Source of the DNA: Qipengyuania sp. S6317L1
Lineage (GTDB): Bacteria > Pseudomonadota > Alphaproteobacteria > Sphingomonadales > Sphingomonadaceae
Assembly (NCBI RefSeq): GCF_023015615.1
Contig: NZ_JALKAJ010000004.1
Location: 310,001 to 374,000, forward strand
DNA: 64,000 nt
Direction of reading: 5' to 3'
In this document: piece after piece, positions 1 to 8,380 of the stretch
Numbering within the stretch: position 1 is the first letter of the stretch
How the letters are laid out: each line of letters begins with the position of its first letter
Notes under the pieces: generated by a model
Told to the model about the DNA's origin: nothing
What the model saw: only the letters and a program-made list of their open reading frames with translations
Database searches by the model: none
Position numbers and translations under genes: made by a program

Positions 1-45
1 GGGCTTCAATTTATCGCGCTCTTTGATCCGGCTTAAATCAGGCAT
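1..45 (-). CDS. Integrase (tyrosine-recombinase-like), N-terminal 15 codons only
   Basis: The window edge cuts this minus-strand gene after 15 codons. It begins MPDLSRIKERDKLKP, and an in-frame TGA lies just upstream, so the ATG at 45 is the natural start. From memory, the run ending in LKP resembles the N-terminus of phage-type integrases that continue with a PYW motif. The catalytic domain lies outside the window, so the call rests on this short stretch and on position: the gene starts about 120 bases from a tRNA 3' fragment and reads away from it, as integrases of tRNA-inserted elements often do. It could be another element-borne protein. Confidence 0.5.
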   Translation of the reverse strand, partial: MPDLSRIKERDKLKP

Positions 46-130
46 CTGAGGGCTCTTTCAAAATCCATGAAAAAAACATGAAAAACATGGGCGAACACAC
101 TTGAACACCTATAATTGTTTTTATTGGATT

Positions 131-160
131 TTATTGTCCGCGTAAAGCCGTTATCGTCCG
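131..160. repeat. Two 10-bp direct repeats beside the attachment site
   Basis: TTATTGTCCG at 131-140 and TTATCGTCCG at 151-160 differ by one base and are spaced exactly 20 bp, about two helical turns. They lie between the integrase start and the tRNA fragment. A second tandem pair, AAAAACATG, occupies 72-80 and 81-89. Integrase arm-type or excisionase sites often look like this, but that role is inference. Confidence 0.4.
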
Positions 161-164
161 TATT

Positions 165-216
165 CCCACCCTTCACACGGGTGGGGTCGCAAGTTCAATC
201 CTTGCCGCGCCCACCA
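165..216 (+). pseudogene. 3' half of tRNA-Val(CAC), probable attachment junction
   Basis: The fragment folds as the 3' part of a tRNA. The anticodon stem is 167-171 with 179-183, the loop TTCACAC is 172-178 (anticodon CAC at 174-176), the variable loop is 184-188, and the T arm is 189-205. The acceptor 3' strand CGCGCCC is 206-212, followed by A and an encoded CCA ending at 216. The matching acceptor 5' strand (GGGCGCG) and D arm are absent upstream. A 3'-only tRNA copy next to an integrase is the usual footprint of site-specific integration, with the intact gene at the other end of the element. Confidence 0.7.
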
Positions 217-312
217 TCTTTTTGCGATGATCGAGAGATGCATCAACGAGCGCCATAGCGAGGCTTGGCGCAAATCTTCTGAGATCAAAATTCTCTCTTT
301 AGCCGGACCCGA

Positions 313-726
313 TCAATGTAGCGTCTCCTGCAAATGCGCGGTTTTGGAGATGCCATTGAATTGGATGGCCTTGAACGATGCGTGCACGATCTCGGCTGGT
401 GTCGCAGGCTTTGGGCAGAAGATGATGCCGGGCAAACGCGCGGAGTGGTAGATTTCCGCATGGCCGGAGTGGATAACGACCGGCACTTCCTGCGCCATGA
501 GATTCATAGCGAGGGGAAAGGAATAGCCGTCCGGCAAGCGAATATCGAGAAGCGCAAAATCAAACCGCGTGCTCCTGACCGCATCCCACGCGTCCGCAAT
601 ATTGCCGATCACCGTCACATCGCTGGCCCCGGCATTGCGAAATGTATTTTCAAGTCCCACGGCCACAATGAACTCGTCTTCCACGATGAGAACAGAAAGG
701 TCGCGAAGCATCGCTTCAGAATTCAT
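313..726 (-). CDS. Single-domain response regulator
   Basis: A stand-alone receiver of 137 residues with no output domain. From the chosen start it shows the acidic pair E16-D17, the phospho-acceptor D61 in the context LLDIRLPDG, a Ser in VVIHSGH at the switch position, and the conserved Lys in FCPKP. The ATG at 726 is preferred over the longer frame because GGGAGAG sits just upstream of it. It lies 16 bases downstream of the HWE kinase stop on the same strand, so it is very likely that kinase's partner. Single-domain regulators of this type usually pass phosphate on or act by protein contact; the target is unknown. Confidence 0.85.
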   Translation of the reverse strand: MNSEAMLRDLSVLIVEDEFIVAVGLENTFRNAGASDVTVIGNIADAWDAVRSTRFDFALLDIRLPDGYSFPLAMNLMAQEVPVVIHSGHAEIYHSARLPGIIFCPKPATPAEIVHASFKAIQFNGISKTAHLQETLH

Positions 727-742
727 TTGGCTCTCCCAAAAA

Positions 743-2860
743 TTATAGGGTGACCAGCAAGTCAATCAACGCCCCGGTTTGGGTGAAGCGCCTTTCAAAA
801 GCACCCTTCAACTGCCTGACTCCGCTGTCAATAAGTATAGTTCCGAATCCACCACTGCTTGAAGGCGGCGAGAAGTCTGCCCGGTATTCGCACCATTTCA
901 GCTGAACTTGGCTGCCTTCCAATACCGTCCAACTCAACTCAAGCCTGCCATCGGGCGAGCCGAGGGCCCCGTATTTGACGGCGTTGGTGGTCAGTTCGTG
1001 TACGATCAAGGTGAGCGTATTTACGCGGTCACCATCGACGAAGACCGTAGGCCCTTCCATCTTGACCGAATGGCCAGTCGTGTGCGGCTCAAGAATAGAG
1101 TGCAAGAGGGTGCCAAGAGGCAATCCCATCATCGCATGTTCTTTTCGCGCAAGGTCATAGACACGGCCCAATGACACCACCCGCTCAAGCAGTTCGGACG
1201 CCATGTGTTCTGCTGCTGGATTCGGTTTGGGCGCGGCCTGAATAAGCCCGCCGACCACCGCAAACAGGTTCTTGATGCGGTGGCTCATCTCTTCGACCAA
1301 CAGTTGTTGATTTTTCATGGGCGAAATGTCGAGTGTTGCTCCTGCGACCTTTTTCACCCCATTGATCGTCACGTAGGGTCGGCCGCGGGTGCGAACCCAT
1401 CTGATGCCCATTTCAGGGTCCTTGACCCGGAAATCCACCTCGTATTCTTCACCGCGTTCGATTGCTCCGGCGAGTTTCGCTCGCAGGATTTCAAGGTCTT
1501 CTTCGAAAACATGCGCAAGCACTTCTTCACCGGGCACTTCCCCGGCTTTGTGAAGATTGAGGTGTTCTGCCAGGACCTCATCAACCGTTGAAACCCATCG
1601 TTCAACGTCCAGATCAGCCATGCCCATGCGCCCTGCATTCATGACCATTTTTCGAAGATAGGTTTGCTCTTCCAACTCGCGCTGGAGTTGGATGATTTCC
1701 GTCACATCGACGCCAAGTCCCACGACTTTTTTACATCCGTCTTCATCCTCGAAAGGCGAGGCATGAACCTTTACCCAACGGCGCGGCGCACCGGGTACGT
1801 CCAGCTGCAGCACATGCGAATACGCCTCATCGATGGCGAGCGCTTGGTCGCGCTCGGCTATGTGCTTTTTCGCATCCAAAGGCTCGAGATATGCCTGCAA
1901 GTCGCGTCGGTCGTATTCGCCTGGCCCCTTGAGACCGGCAAGCTGCGCCCCTGTGGCATCAACAGTCAGCCTGCCGGTTTCACGATCAGTAACCCAAGCT
2001 CCCATGTTTGCAGCCTCCATCGCGAGGTGCAGCTTGCGGGTTTCGGCGGCAAGTTTGCGCCGGAGGTCGACCTCTTGCGAAATATCGACCAGAGTTATCG
2101 AAGCACTTTTGACGCAGCTTTCGTCATTGAGTTGTGGCGTGATCCTGACGAGGTAGGACTTCTCCCCCTTGTTGCTTTCGCACGACCCCGAAAAGGCGGC
2201 ACCTTTTTCAAACACCTTGCGCACCTCTTTGGTCAAATCAATGTTGCCAAGAGATACATCGAACTGATCCAGCGAATATTCCTCATCACTGCTTGAGTGG
2301 GCAAACATATGACGCGCTGCGTCTGTCACGTACCGGATGCGAAGGCTTGGATCGAGCACAATCATCGCGAGGTCAGCCGATTGCAGGAAATTTTCCAAAT
2401 CCGAGTAGGCAAGTGTCAGCTCGTCCACCTTGCGCCTCAACTCGTGATTGATCGCGATGAGCTCTTCGTTGGCCAACTGAAGCGCCTCGTTCATCGACAT
2501 CATCTGCTCGCGGGTGCTGATGAGCTTTTCATTGGCGATTACAATCTCCTGCACTTTGGCATTGAGCGAAGCTTGCGCAGCCTTGAGTTCGATTTCCAAT
2601 TCGGCGATGCGATCATCGCTAGGGGTAGAGGGCACACCGTTTTCATCGGCGAGGCCACAGAGGCATTGCTTTTTGCCGAAAGTTGCCCTTCGCACAGCAG
2701 GTTTCGGTGACATGAAGACAGGGTCGAAAACGGTGGCACCGAGGAGCTTACTTATTGTTTCGTTGGGAAGATTTGGGGCGGTGGCATCGGGGGAACCCAC
2801 GAGTGGGGGCAGGTTAAGACTGTCTTCTTGATTGCGGCCACCGCTTTCAATTTTGCTCAT
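743..2860 (-). CDS. PAS-domain sensor histidine kinase, HWE family
   Basis: 705 residues with no membrane segment, so probably cytoplasmic. Order: unstructured N-terminus (1-80), long coiled coil (about 82-155), a PAS domain like those of CheB/CheR fusion proteins (about 156-265), two further PAS domains (about 275-390 and 400-515), then the kinase core. The phospho-acceptor is H527 in MSHRIKNLFAVV. The N box contains H621 and N626 (HELTTNAVKYGAL), and W656-x-E658 completes the HWE signature. The G-rich GGFGT at 670-674 belongs to the ATP lid. The ligand is unknown. It probably phosphorylates the receiver encoded 16 bases downstream. Confidence 0.88.
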   Translation of the reverse strand: MSKIESGGRNQEDSLNLPPLVGSPDATAPNLPNETISKLLGATVFDPVFMSPKPAVRRATFGKKQCLCGLADENGVPSTPSDDRIAELEIELKAAQASLNAKVQEIVIANEKLISTREQMMSMNEALQLANEELIAINHELRRKVDELTLAYSDLENFLQSADLAMIVLDPSLRIRYVTDAARHMFAHSSSDEEYSLDQFDVSLGNIDLTKEVRKVFEKGAAFSGSCESNKGEKSYLVRITPQLNDESCVKSASITLVDISQEVDLRRKLAAETRKLHLAMEAANMGAWVTDRETGRLTVDATGAQLAGLKGPGEYDRRDLQAYLEPLDAKKHIAERDQALAIDEAYSHVLQLDVPGAPRRWVKVHASPFEDEDGCKKVVGLGVDVTEIIQLQRELEEQTYLRKMVMNAGRMGMADLDVERWVSTVDEVLAEHLNLHKAGEVPGEEVLAHVFEEDLEILRAKLAGAIERGEEYEVDFRVKDPEMGIRWVRTRGRPYVTINGVKKVAGATLDISPMKNQQLLVEEMSHRIKNLFAVVGGLIQAAPKPNPAAEHMASELLERVVSLGRVYDLARKEHAMMGLPLGTLLHSILEPHTTGHSVKMEGPTVFVDGDRVNTLTLIVHELTTNAVKYGALGSPDGRLELSWTVLEGSQVQLKWCEYRADFSPPSSSGGFGTILIDSGVRQLKGAFERRFTQTGALIDLLVTL

Positions 2861-3161
2861 GTATGTTCTACTGCGACACGACTTGAAAGCGCGTGCAATA
2901 GTATCGACTTTCTTCGCTCATCTCGGCCCCCAAGCAGCGTTGCAACCGAACCTATGGAGGCGCACCGCTCAACCCAATCATCGAAATCCCTGCACTTGGT
3001 AGAGAAAAAGTTCCTCCGAGATCATTCGTATGATTACTTAGGTGTCGCTCGCGCCATTCTCTCTGGGTGGCAGACTTGCGACGATCCAATCGCGCCGGTC
3101 AGCAATGGGAGGCAGGATCACCCCCTGCCTCCCGGAACCGGGCATTTCCTCAATGGGGCAT
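2861..3161. other. Intergenic region upstream of the HWE kinase
   Basis: No gene is supported here; the overlapping plus-strand frame lacks a ribosome site and any recognisable family. The region should hold the kinase promoter, but no clear -35/-10 pair or EcfG-type site was seen. The only obvious structure is the hairpin at 3107-3133. Confidence 0.5.
3107..3133 (-). terminator. Hairpin downstream of the DUF6607-like gene
   Basis: GGGAGGCAGG (3107-3116) pairs perfectly with CCTGCCTCCC (3124-3133) around a 7-base loop. It lies 29 bases past the stop of the minus-strand gene ending at 3162. No clear T-run follows on the minus strand, so termination may be weak or assisted. Confidence 0.5.
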
Positions 3162-4196
3162 TCAGTAGTTCGCCGCTTTATTCGAAGCGAGCCTCTCGCC
3201 GTTTTCGGCCTTGGCCGTGCCTTCGCGGATAAGTGTTTGGGCTTTGGCAATCGCGGTGGCGGTGTCCATTTCACCTTTGGCGATCTGCGTTCCCATGTTC
3301 AGCAACTCGCCGCTGATGACAGTGCCGGTCGCCGCTTCTTCCTCGATGGTGATGCCGCCATTTGCCGCGAGTGTCTCGTCCCATTGTGCGCGCACCGCAG
3401 CCCAGTAATCCGCGCTCGCCCGCCAATATTCATCCACCGCGCTCACCGGATAATCGTCAAAGCGTTCGTAGGTGTTGAGGACGCTTTCCTGAACATAGGG
3501 CACTGCCTCGCCATCAACCCATTTCAGCTTGGTGTTGTCCTGCCAATGAATCCAGCCACCAGGGAATATCTGGTGACGGTTGATGGCGCGGTAGTGGTCA
3601 TAGACCGGGTCACGAGTGGCATCGCGGCGCGCCAGCGGGCGAAGCGTCCAATTGGACCGCCAGCGCCGCACGCCGTTGGTCGTCTCCCACTGCCCCCACC
3701 CCGCATAACGCGGGCTGTCATCGACCTGATAAACGGTTTGCGACCACCGTCCCTTACGCATGGCTTCCGGCACGTCTTTTAGTTCCCATGTGCCGGGCGC
3801 AGTATAGACGAGGTACTGTGCGGGCTCGTATTCCCAGTCCTGACGCCAGTGTTTAACGACGAATGGACTGTCCTCGCTGCCCACGACAAGCAGGTGTTGA
3901 AGCACGATTTTGCGACCTGTGTCCTCGATCACACGCACACTTTCGTGCCCGCCCGAGATTTTCGCATCAATCGGTGTGTAGTCGGGATGCCAAGGGGTCG
4001 TCTCCTTCATGTCGAAAGTGACTTTGAAATCGCCTGCCATTGCAAGGATGTCCGCGCGGTCTGCTTCGAAAGAGGCAGTTTCTGCCTCCGCGCTGCGTTG
4101 ACCAACGGGATCGTCGGCCAATGCTGGAGCGGGGCTTGCGATAAGGCACAGCGCCGCAATGCCCGAGGCGAGGACAGATTTGGTTTGATTACGCAT
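3162..4196 (-). CDS. Secreted protein of the DUF6607 type, paired with a TonB receptor
   Basis: 344 residues from the ATG at 4196, which follows AAGGGG and gives a clean Sec signal peptide ending in PAPALA at about residue 27. The longer frame adds 17 residues without a ribosome site. The mature protein is rich in Trp and Tyr (for example PWHPDYTP, HWRQDWEYEP, GGWIHWQDN) and should be periplasmic or outer-membrane associated. I recognise it, with moderate confidence, as DUF6607, a family of unknown function seen beside TonB-dependent receptors. The receptor gene is 32 bases upstream on the same strand, so one transcript is likely. A role in ligand handling for the receptor is inference. Confidence 0.65.
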   Translation of the reverse strand: MRNQTKSVLASGIAALCLIASPAPALADDPVGQRSAEAETASFEADRADILAMAGDFKVTFDMKETTPWHPDYTPIDAKISGGHESVRVIEDTGRKIVLQHLLVVGSEDSPFVVKHWRQDWEYEPAQYLVYTAPGTWELKDVPEAMRKGRWSQTVYQVDDSPRYAGWGQWETTNGVRRWRSNWTLRPLARRDATRDPVYDHYRAINRHQIFPGGWIHWQDNTKLKWVDGEAVPYVQESVLNTYERFDDYPVSAVDEYWRASADYWAAVRAQWDETLAANGGITIEEEAATGTVISGELLNMGTQIAKGEMDTATAIAKAQTLIREGTAKAENGERLASNKAANY

Positions 4197-4228
4197 TCGG
4201 TTTTCCCCTTGTGAATGAAAGTTTGCGA

Positions 4229-6388
4229 TTAAAAGCCCTTCGACCACGAAAGCGCGGCCTTGAAATTGCGTCCAGGCTGGCTGACCCCGGCGCTGACCAC
4301 CTCGAAATCGGCATCGCCAATGTTGTCGACCCCAAGGTCGAGGCGGAAACCCTCAAGCGGGCCTTCGTCCGGCTCGATCACGAGGTAGAGGTCCGCAACG
4401 AGATAACCGTCGCGCGCCTGATTGGGGTCGTTCACTTCATCAAAGGCGGAAGCCGATGTGACCCGGGTGCCAAGGCGCACATCGCCATCGGAAAAGCGCA
4501 GGCCCGTGTCGACAAAAAGCACGCTGGGCGACAGGACCCCTTCGAGAAATTCGCCTGTTGCGGCATCCACTCCGTCAATCGTCGAAAAATTGCCGCGCAG
4601 GTAGAAGTGGTCCGAGGTGTAGCTGAATTCGGCCTCAACGCCTGAAATTTGCGCATCGGCAATGTTCACATTCTGGCTGGTGTTGCCAAAGTCGGCGCCC
4701 GTCCCGCATGGCGGCACAAAAGGGCTTGCGACGAAGCATCCGGCGGGAATGTTGACATCCAAACCGATTAGATTGGTGACATCACTGTCGTAATAAGAGG
4801 CCTTGAATGTCAGGCGGTCGCCGTCGGTGATGAGATCGACGAAGTTGACGCCGGCGCCTGCTTCCCAACCTTCCGATTCCTCGGGCACCAGCGCATCGTT
4901 TCCGATAAAAAGGTTCTGCACGAAGGTTGGGCCAAAGGGGCCTGGGGCTACGGAAAGGTCGGGAATGGTGAAGTGGACGCCATCGGCAAAGGCTTCGTTG
5001 AAAGACGGCGCTCGAAAGCCCTTCGACCAATTGCCAAAGACGAGCAGCTCGGGGATCGGCTTGTAGGAAACGCCAAGTTTGGGCGAGAGTTCATCGTCGT
5101 CAATCGTGAAGACTTCGCCCGTCGCGGACGATTTGAAACTGTCCCAGCGAATGCCCGGAATTATGCTGAGCTCGCCCGGGATACCGTCCGCAAGTGTCAG
5201 TTCGGCTTGTAGGAAAGCTCCGATGAATTCGGTCGTTGCATCGGGAACCCCTCCGCGCGTTCCGTCAGCGGTATCAGTGTCGAGCCCGGTCTGCTCATCC
5301 CGGTAATATTCACCGCCATAGGTAAAGGTGACAAAAGAGCCTTCTCCAAAATCAATGCGCGAGCGGTTGTCGAGCATCAGCCCGAACGTCTCGACCTCGC
5401 GGTCGGCAACGCGCGGGGTCCCAACAGTGTCCTCTTCAACACCATTCTTGCTGTAATAACCCACCAGATTGAGGTCGATCGCATCGCTCGCCGGGTTGAA
5501 ATTCAGACCCAACTGCGCCGTGTCATTGCGCGCATCGCGAAACACCAGATCATTGCCCGGCCCCGCGATATTGGCGCCTTGCGGGTTCTGTGGATCGGAT
5601 GAATCCGCTTGGTAACGTGCGTAAGAGGCGTAAAGCTCGACCGCATCGCTTGGCCTCAAGGTGACTTTGAACAGGCTGGAGGTGATCTCGTCGTCAGCGG
5701 GCAAGGTGTCGCCGCTGCCAAGCTCGATGCTTGCCGCCTCCCGGTAAGTCAGATAGCCGAGCACATCCCACATTCCATCCGAAGATTGCGCCGCTCCGGT
5801 CGCGCCAACCCGAAACTCGTCGTTCACCGACTGGTAGCCGCTTGCAAGCTTCACGAAGGTTGTCTCGCCCTCATTCAAGAGGTCGCTGGCCGATACCGTG
5901 CGGGTTGCGATGACACCACCCAATGCGCCGGACCCGTAAAGCGCCGAACCCGGCCCTCGCACGACCTCGACCGTCTGGACCAGCTCGGGGTCGATGAAAA
6001 AGCGGCCATCGTGGCCCGAAATAAAGCTCTGCCGCGCGCCGTCCTGAAAGATCAGCACCCCGTTGCCGCCGATGCCGCGAATGGAAGGCGCATCGCCCGT
6101 TCGGCGGGGTCCGGAATCGAACTCAGCGCCCGGAATGGCCTGAAACACCTCTTGCAAGGTCGAAGGGTTGAAGTCCTCGATTTCCTCGCGTTCCACCACC
6201 GACACCTGACCCGGATAATCGAACGCAGGGATGGGGTTGCGCGTGGCGGTTACGGTGATGAGCGTAGAGTCCCCGGATGCCTCTTCCGTTTCTTCAGCCT
6301 GCAGCTGGTGCAGCGGGGCAGCGACAAGCACAAGGACCGGCGCAAGGACCAGCGCAAGACGCGAGGGCTTCAAAGGCAGTTTACTCAA
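4229..6388 (-). CDS. TonB-dependent outer-membrane receptor, haem/haemoglobin type
   Basis: About 719 residues. The TTG at 6388 is chosen because GGGG lies about 8 bases upstream and a Lys-rich n-region and hydrophobic signal (ending LHQLQA) follow directly; a TTG at 6424 is the alternative. A TonB box (LITVTATR) precedes the plug, which carries RGIGGNGVL, VEVVRGPGSALYGSGALGG and then ASDLL. The last feature is typical of the HmuR/HutA haemoglobin and haem receptor family. The C-terminal part is beta-barrel-like and ends in Phe (FKAALSWSKGF). It probably imports haem or another iron ligand, is the first gene of a two-gene unit with the DUF6607-like protein, and has a palindromic site upstream. 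Confidence 0.8.
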   Translation of the reverse strand: MSKLPLKPSRLALVLAPVLVLVAAPLHQLQAEETEEASGDSTLITVTATRNPIPAFDYPGQVSVVEREEIEDFNPSTLQEVFQAIPGAEFDSGPRRTGDAPSIRGIGGNGVLIFQDGARQSFISGHDGRFFIDPELVQTVEVVRGPGSALYGSGALGGVIATRTVSASDLLNEGETTFVKLASGYQSVNDEFRVGATGAAQSSDGMWDVLGYLTYREAASIELGSGDTLPADDEITSSLFKVTLRPSDAVELYASYARYQADSSDPQNPQGANIAGPGNDLVFRDARNDTAQLGLNFNPASDAIDLNLVGYYSKNGVEEDTVGTPRVADREVETFGLMLDNRSRIDFGEGSFVTFTYGGEYYRDEQTGLDTDTADGTRGGVPDATTEFIGAFLQAELTLADGIPGELSIIPGIRWDSFKSSATGEVFTIDDDELSPKLGVSYKPIPELLVFGNWSKGFRAPSFNEAFADGVHFTIPDLSVAPGPFGPTFVQNLFIGNDALVPEESEGWEAGAGVNFVDLITDGDRLTFKASYYDSDVTNLIGLDVNIPAGCFVASPFVPPCGTGADFGNTSQNVNIADAQISGVEAEFSYTSDHFYLRGNFSTIDGVDAATGEFLEGVLSPSVLFVDTGLRFSDGDVRLGTRVTSASAFDEVNDPNQARDGYLVADLYLVIEPDEGPLEGFRLDLGVDNIGDADFEVVSAGVSQPGRNFKAALSWSKGF

Positions 6389-6441
6389 TGGTTTGACCCC
6401 TATTTGACGGCACCGGATAACCAAGCCCGGCTCATTATAAA

Positions 6442-6470
6442 TGCAAATGACTCTTAATTGCGATTCGCAA
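6442..6470 (-). promoter_or_regulatory. Candidate iron-responsive operator upstream of the haem-type receptor
   Basis: Two elements lie about 60 bases upstream of the receptor start: TGCAAATGACTCTTA at 6442-6456, a poor 7-1-7 Fur-like match, and the perfect 13-bp palindrome TTGCGATTCGCAA at 6458-6470. The TGCGA/TGCAAA half-sites resemble those before the other receptor and beside piuC. The region also lies between divergent genes, so it could act on the DUF3311-symporter unit as well. Confidence 0.4.
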
Positions 6471-6633
6471 ATTCATTAGCCGCCCCATATTTGCTAATCA
6501 ATCGCATTATCAAATATCTTAACAGGTGGAGCGGGTTTCTCGCGCGTCCATCTGCCGAGGCAAAACAAGCCCCTTGATGGTCCCCCCGCTTCAGCTAGAA
6601 TGCTGAAATACGGACCAAACGGGGGCCTTGCTT

Positions 6634-6843
6634 GTGAGTATTCGCGCTGTGAGAAAGCTGGTTGCAGCCTATATGCTGCTGTTCTTGCTCGCCACGACAT
6701 GGCCGGGCGCGACGCTGTTCAATCAGGCGACGCCATTTGTCCTCGGCCTGCCTTTCAATCTGTTTGTGCTTGCCAGCCTTATATCGGTGGCACTGGGCCT
6801 TCTTGCCCTGCTCTACCTCAGCGAAACGCGCGAGGACCACTAG
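6634..6843 (+). CDS. Small DUF3311-like membrane protein
   Basis: 69 residues with two hydrophobic segments. It contains a PFNLFVLASL stretch and a short polar tail, as in DUF3311 proteins encoded directly before sodium:solute symporters. The GTG at 6634 is preferred, with GGGGGCC 8 bases upstream; a TTG at 6628 is possible. Six bases separate it from the symporter, so the two are surely cotranscribed. It is probably an accessory or stabilising subunit; no biochemical function is known to me. Confidence 0.75.
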   Translation: MSIRAVRKLVAAYMLLFLLATTWPGATLFNQATPFVLGLPFNLFVLASLISVALGLLALLYLSETREDH

Positions 6844-6849
6844 GCTTTT

Positions 6850-8325
6850 ATGGAACGCTGGCACATCATTGCACTCGTGATCGCAGCCTATCTCGCGATC
6901 ACCCTGGCGATTGGTCTTCTATCGGGGCGCCGCGCATCAAAAAGCGTCTCCGGCTATGTCGCGGGAGACCGCGATTTCGGCCTGCTCGTCATGTATTTCG
7001 TGCTTGGCGCCTCAATCTTCAGCGCCTTTGCATTTCTTGGCGGTCCGGGCTGGGCTTACAGCCGGGGAGCGGCCGCATTCTATATCCTTTGTTACGGCGT
7101 GCTTGGCATCGTGCCATACTTCTTCCTTGGCCCCAAAGCAGCCGCACTGGGACGACGACACGGTTTTGTGACGCAGGCACAACTTATCTGCGGGCGTTTC
7201 CCATCGCGCGCTTTGAGTGTGATGATCGCCGCGCTGACCGTTCTCGCTTTCATCCCTTACATAACGCTGCAAATGCGCGGTGCCGGGATCGTGATCGAGG
7301 CGGTGACCGAGGGCAACGTCCCGCTTTGGGCCGGCGCGCTTGTCGCTTATGGCATTGTTCTCATCTACGTCTTGTTCTCTGGCGTCGCGGCGGTCGGGTG
7401 GACCAACACGTTTCAGGGGATTTTCATGCTCACAATCGCATGGACCCTTGGCCTTTATTTGCCGATCTCGCTGTATGGCGGAGTGGGCGAAATGTTCGCG
7501 CAAATTCTCGACCAGCGTCCTGAACTGCTCACCATGCCCGGTCTTACGGCAAGCGGAGAGCCCTGGAGCTGGGGCGGATATTCCAGCGCGATCATCGTCT
7601 CTGCCGTGGGGTTGATGATGTGGCCGCATCTTTTCATGAAGGCTTTTACCGCCCGTTCGGACAACACGCTGCGCCAGACGGTCGTGCTCTTTCCCACCTT
7701 TCAACTGTTCCTGATCCCGGTGTTCCTTATCGGCTTTGCAGGTGTGCTTTACCCTGAAAGCCCGCCCTCTTCCGATTTTATCCTGCCCTTCATGATCCTC
7801 AACGCAGAGCTTCCCGCAATCGTGGTCGGCCTGTTTTGTGCAGGCGCCTTGTCGGCTTCGATGTCGACCGGAGACAGCCTCGTGCACGCAGCGGCCTCGG
7901 TGACGGTGGAAGACGGGGTCAAACCCTTCAAGCCCATGACGGACGAAGCGCGGCGCAAACTCATTCAGATGCTGGTCGTCGTGGTCGGAGCGGTGTCTTA
8001 CGGCTTTGCGGTAACCGAAGGGGTGAGCCTTGTTGTCCTGCTGCTCACCGCTTACGGCATCATCTGTCAGCTTGCGCCGCCGATTGTCGCCGCGATGTAT
8101 TGGGGGAGAGCTACAACGCCGGGCATTATCGCAGGGTTCGCCAGCGGATCCTTGACCGCAGCTTTCTTCTTCGTGACAGGATATCTGGGCACCGACCTTC
8201 GGCCCTACGATCTTCACGAAGGTTTGCTTGGGCTGCTCGTCCATGTGCCCGTGCTGATTATCGTCAGCCTCCTCACCCAGCCGCAGCCAGCCGACCACCG
8301 CCAGGCATTCCTGCAAGCGGGTTGA
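6850..8325 (+). CDS. Sodium:solute symporter (SSS family)
   Basis: 491 residues with about 13 hydrophobic segments. It belongs to the SSS family that couples Na+ entry to uptake of sugars, amino acids or organic acids. Typical stretches are SVSGYVAGDRDFGLL near the N-terminus, GPGWAYSRGAAAFY in helix 2, and ALSASMSTGDSLVHAAAS in the middle. The last is the conserved helix that contributes Na+ ligands in this family. The DUF3311 partner suggests the subgroup that takes up small carboxylates or similar metabolites; the substrate cannot be read from sequence. Confidence 0.88.
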   Translation: MERWHIIALVIAAYLAITLAIGLLSGRRASKSVSGYVAGDRDFGLLVMYFVLGASIFSAFAFLGGPGWAYSRGAAAFYILCYGVLGIVPYFFLGPKAAALGRRHGFVTQAQLICGRFPSRALSVMIAALTVLAFIPYITLQMRGAGIVIEAVTEGNVPLWAGALVAYGIVLIYVLFSGVAAVGWTNTFQGIFMLTIAWTLGLYLPISLYGGVGEMFAQILDQRPELLTMPGLTASGEPWSWGGYSSAIIVSAVGLMMWPHLFMKAFTARSDNTLRQTVVLFPTFQLFLIPVFLIGFAGVLYPESPPSSDFILPFMILNAELPAIVVGLFCAGALSASMSTGDSLVHAAASVTVEDGVKPFKPMTDEARRKLIQMLVVVVGAVSYGFAVTEGVSLVVLLLTAYGIICQLAPPIVAAMYWGRATTPGIIAGFASGSLTAAFFFVTGYLGTDLRPYDLHEGLLGLLVHVPVLIIVSLLTQPQPADHRQAFLQAG

Positions 8326-8359
8326 AACTGTCCAGGCCGGAAGATTTCCAAACTGTCCA
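8325..8359 (+). repeat. Direct repeat AAACTGTCCA x2
   Basis: AAACTGTCCA occurs at 8325-8334, overlapping the symporter stop, and again at 8350-8359. The copies are 25 bases apart and precede the start of the next gene at 8381. They could be an operator or a chance repeat. Confidence 0.3.
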
Positions 8360-8380
8360 AATGCCTGTACATATGATGGC

